Source: Martelella mediterranea
Lineage (GTDB): Bacteria > Pseudomonadota > Alphaproteobacteria > Rhizobiales > Rhizobiaceae
Assembly (NCBI RefSeq): GCF_021021415.1
Contig: NZ_JAINWJ010000008.1
Span: 62,001 to 126,000, forward strand
Reading direction: 5' to 3'
Length of the DNA: 64,000 nt
The notes under the pieces were generated by a model. It was not told the DNA's origin. It was given only the letters and a program-made list of their open reading frames with translations, and searched no databases. The first letter of the stretch is position 1, and the number at the start of each line of letters is the position of its first letter. Below are positions 63,683-64,000 of the stretch, piece after piece. Made by a program: the position numbers and the translations under genes.

Positions 63683-64000
63683 ATGCAAGCGCAGTCAATC
63701 GCTGGTCCTTCGGACCTCCCGCGCTGGTTCCGATGGTTCGGGATATATACCCGCACCATCGAGGGCGTCGCGGGGGTCAGCATGGCCGTCATACTCGTTA
63801 TCATGATCGTTCAGGTCGCTGCGCGCTACCTTTTCTCCGGCTCCATCATCTGGGCGGAGGAGGCCTGCCGCTATCTCCTGTTGTGGCAGACCTTTCTCCT
63901 GCTCGGCGTCGCCTACCAGCGCGGCGAATTCGTGATGCTGGATCTCCTGCCCTACATGCTGAGTTCGCGGGCAAGGCTTGTCCTCAAATATGCGACGGCC
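63683..64000 (+). CDS. TRAP transporter small permease (DctQ), cut by the window edge
   Basis: The first 106 codons of a DctQ gene with GGGGAGGAAAA before the start. The QVAARYLFSGSIIWAEEACRYLL segment and the following LLGVAYQRGEFVMLDLLPYM are typical of the small TRAP permease. No stop occurs before the right edge, so the end and the expected DctM gene lie outside the window. Confidence 0.9.
   Translation, partial: MQAQSIAGPSDLPRWFRWFGIYTRTIEGVAGVSMAVILVIMIVQVAARYLFSGSIIWAEEACRYLLLWQTFLLLGVAYQRGEFVMLDLLPYMLSSRARLVLKYATA

Noticed and set aside
61562-63688. A minus-strand frame of 708 codons antisense to the DUF6282 and DctP genes
   Set aside because: It spans two well-supported genes with ribosome sites and known motifs on the plus strand; the antisense product is unlike any family.

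Overview
This 64-kb window looks like accessory DNA of a metabolically versatile alphaproteobacterium, most likely Rhizobiales or Rhizobiaceae-like. The evidence is high GC, strong GGAGG-type ribosome sites, many ABC, TRAP and TTT uptake systems, an agp-like alpha-galactoside locus and DctB/DctD-type regulators. No rRNA, tRNA, CRISPR, phage or insertion-sequence genes were seen. Almost every block is one regulator, one periplasmic-binding-protein transporter and a short catabolic pathway.

Layout. (1) 328-10506: alpha-galactoside uptake and hydrolysis, with two GH4 enzymes flanking a family-5 ABC importer and a divergent AraC activator. (2) 10525-15481: a DabA/DabB inorganic-carbon pump with a divergent LysR regulator. 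(3) 15835-17777: an NsrR-like NO sensor with a long palindromic operator and a DoxX-like/DUF305 fusion protein. (4) 17956-28504: a seven-gene operon running from HMG-CoA reductase to HMG-CoA lyase, with a sugar-type ABC importer and two SMP-30-like proteins, one fused to a permease; a divergent MocR-type regulator faces it. (5) 28741-32295: a subtilisin-type autotransporter. (6) 32756-41040: a DctPQM TRAP locus with DapA-like, 2-hydroxyacid dehydrogenase and SDR enzymes, a divergent GntR regulator, and a separate Gfo/Idh/MocA oxidoreductase. (7) 41388-48878: a DctD-like regulator, a frame-shifted DctB-like kinase, a TAXI TRAP transporter with DUF1850, and a membrane protein. (8) 49183-64000: two copies of an aldolase / double-cupin / DUF6282 cassette. 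Between and beside them lie IclR regulators, a beta-keto acid cleavage enzyme, a thioesterase, an MFS carrier, a TctCBA transporter and the start of another TRAP system.

Two regions stand out. Block 4 reads as a complete route for importing mevalonate or mevalonolactone, oxidising it to HMG-CoA and cleaving it to acetoacetate and acetyl-CoA; all four HMG-CoA reductase catalytic residues are present at the spacing of the Pseudomonas mevalonii enzyme. The permease-SMP-30 fusion suggests coupling of lactone uptake to hydrolysis. In block 8, a three-gene cassette with fixed gene order is duplicated within 10 kb in opposite orientation and placed beside different transporters. This suggests an undescribed catabolic module whose substrate cannot be named from sequence alone.

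Limits: functions come from motif and family recognition by eye; no database search was run. Substrates of the TRAP and TTT systems and all operator assignments are inferences.
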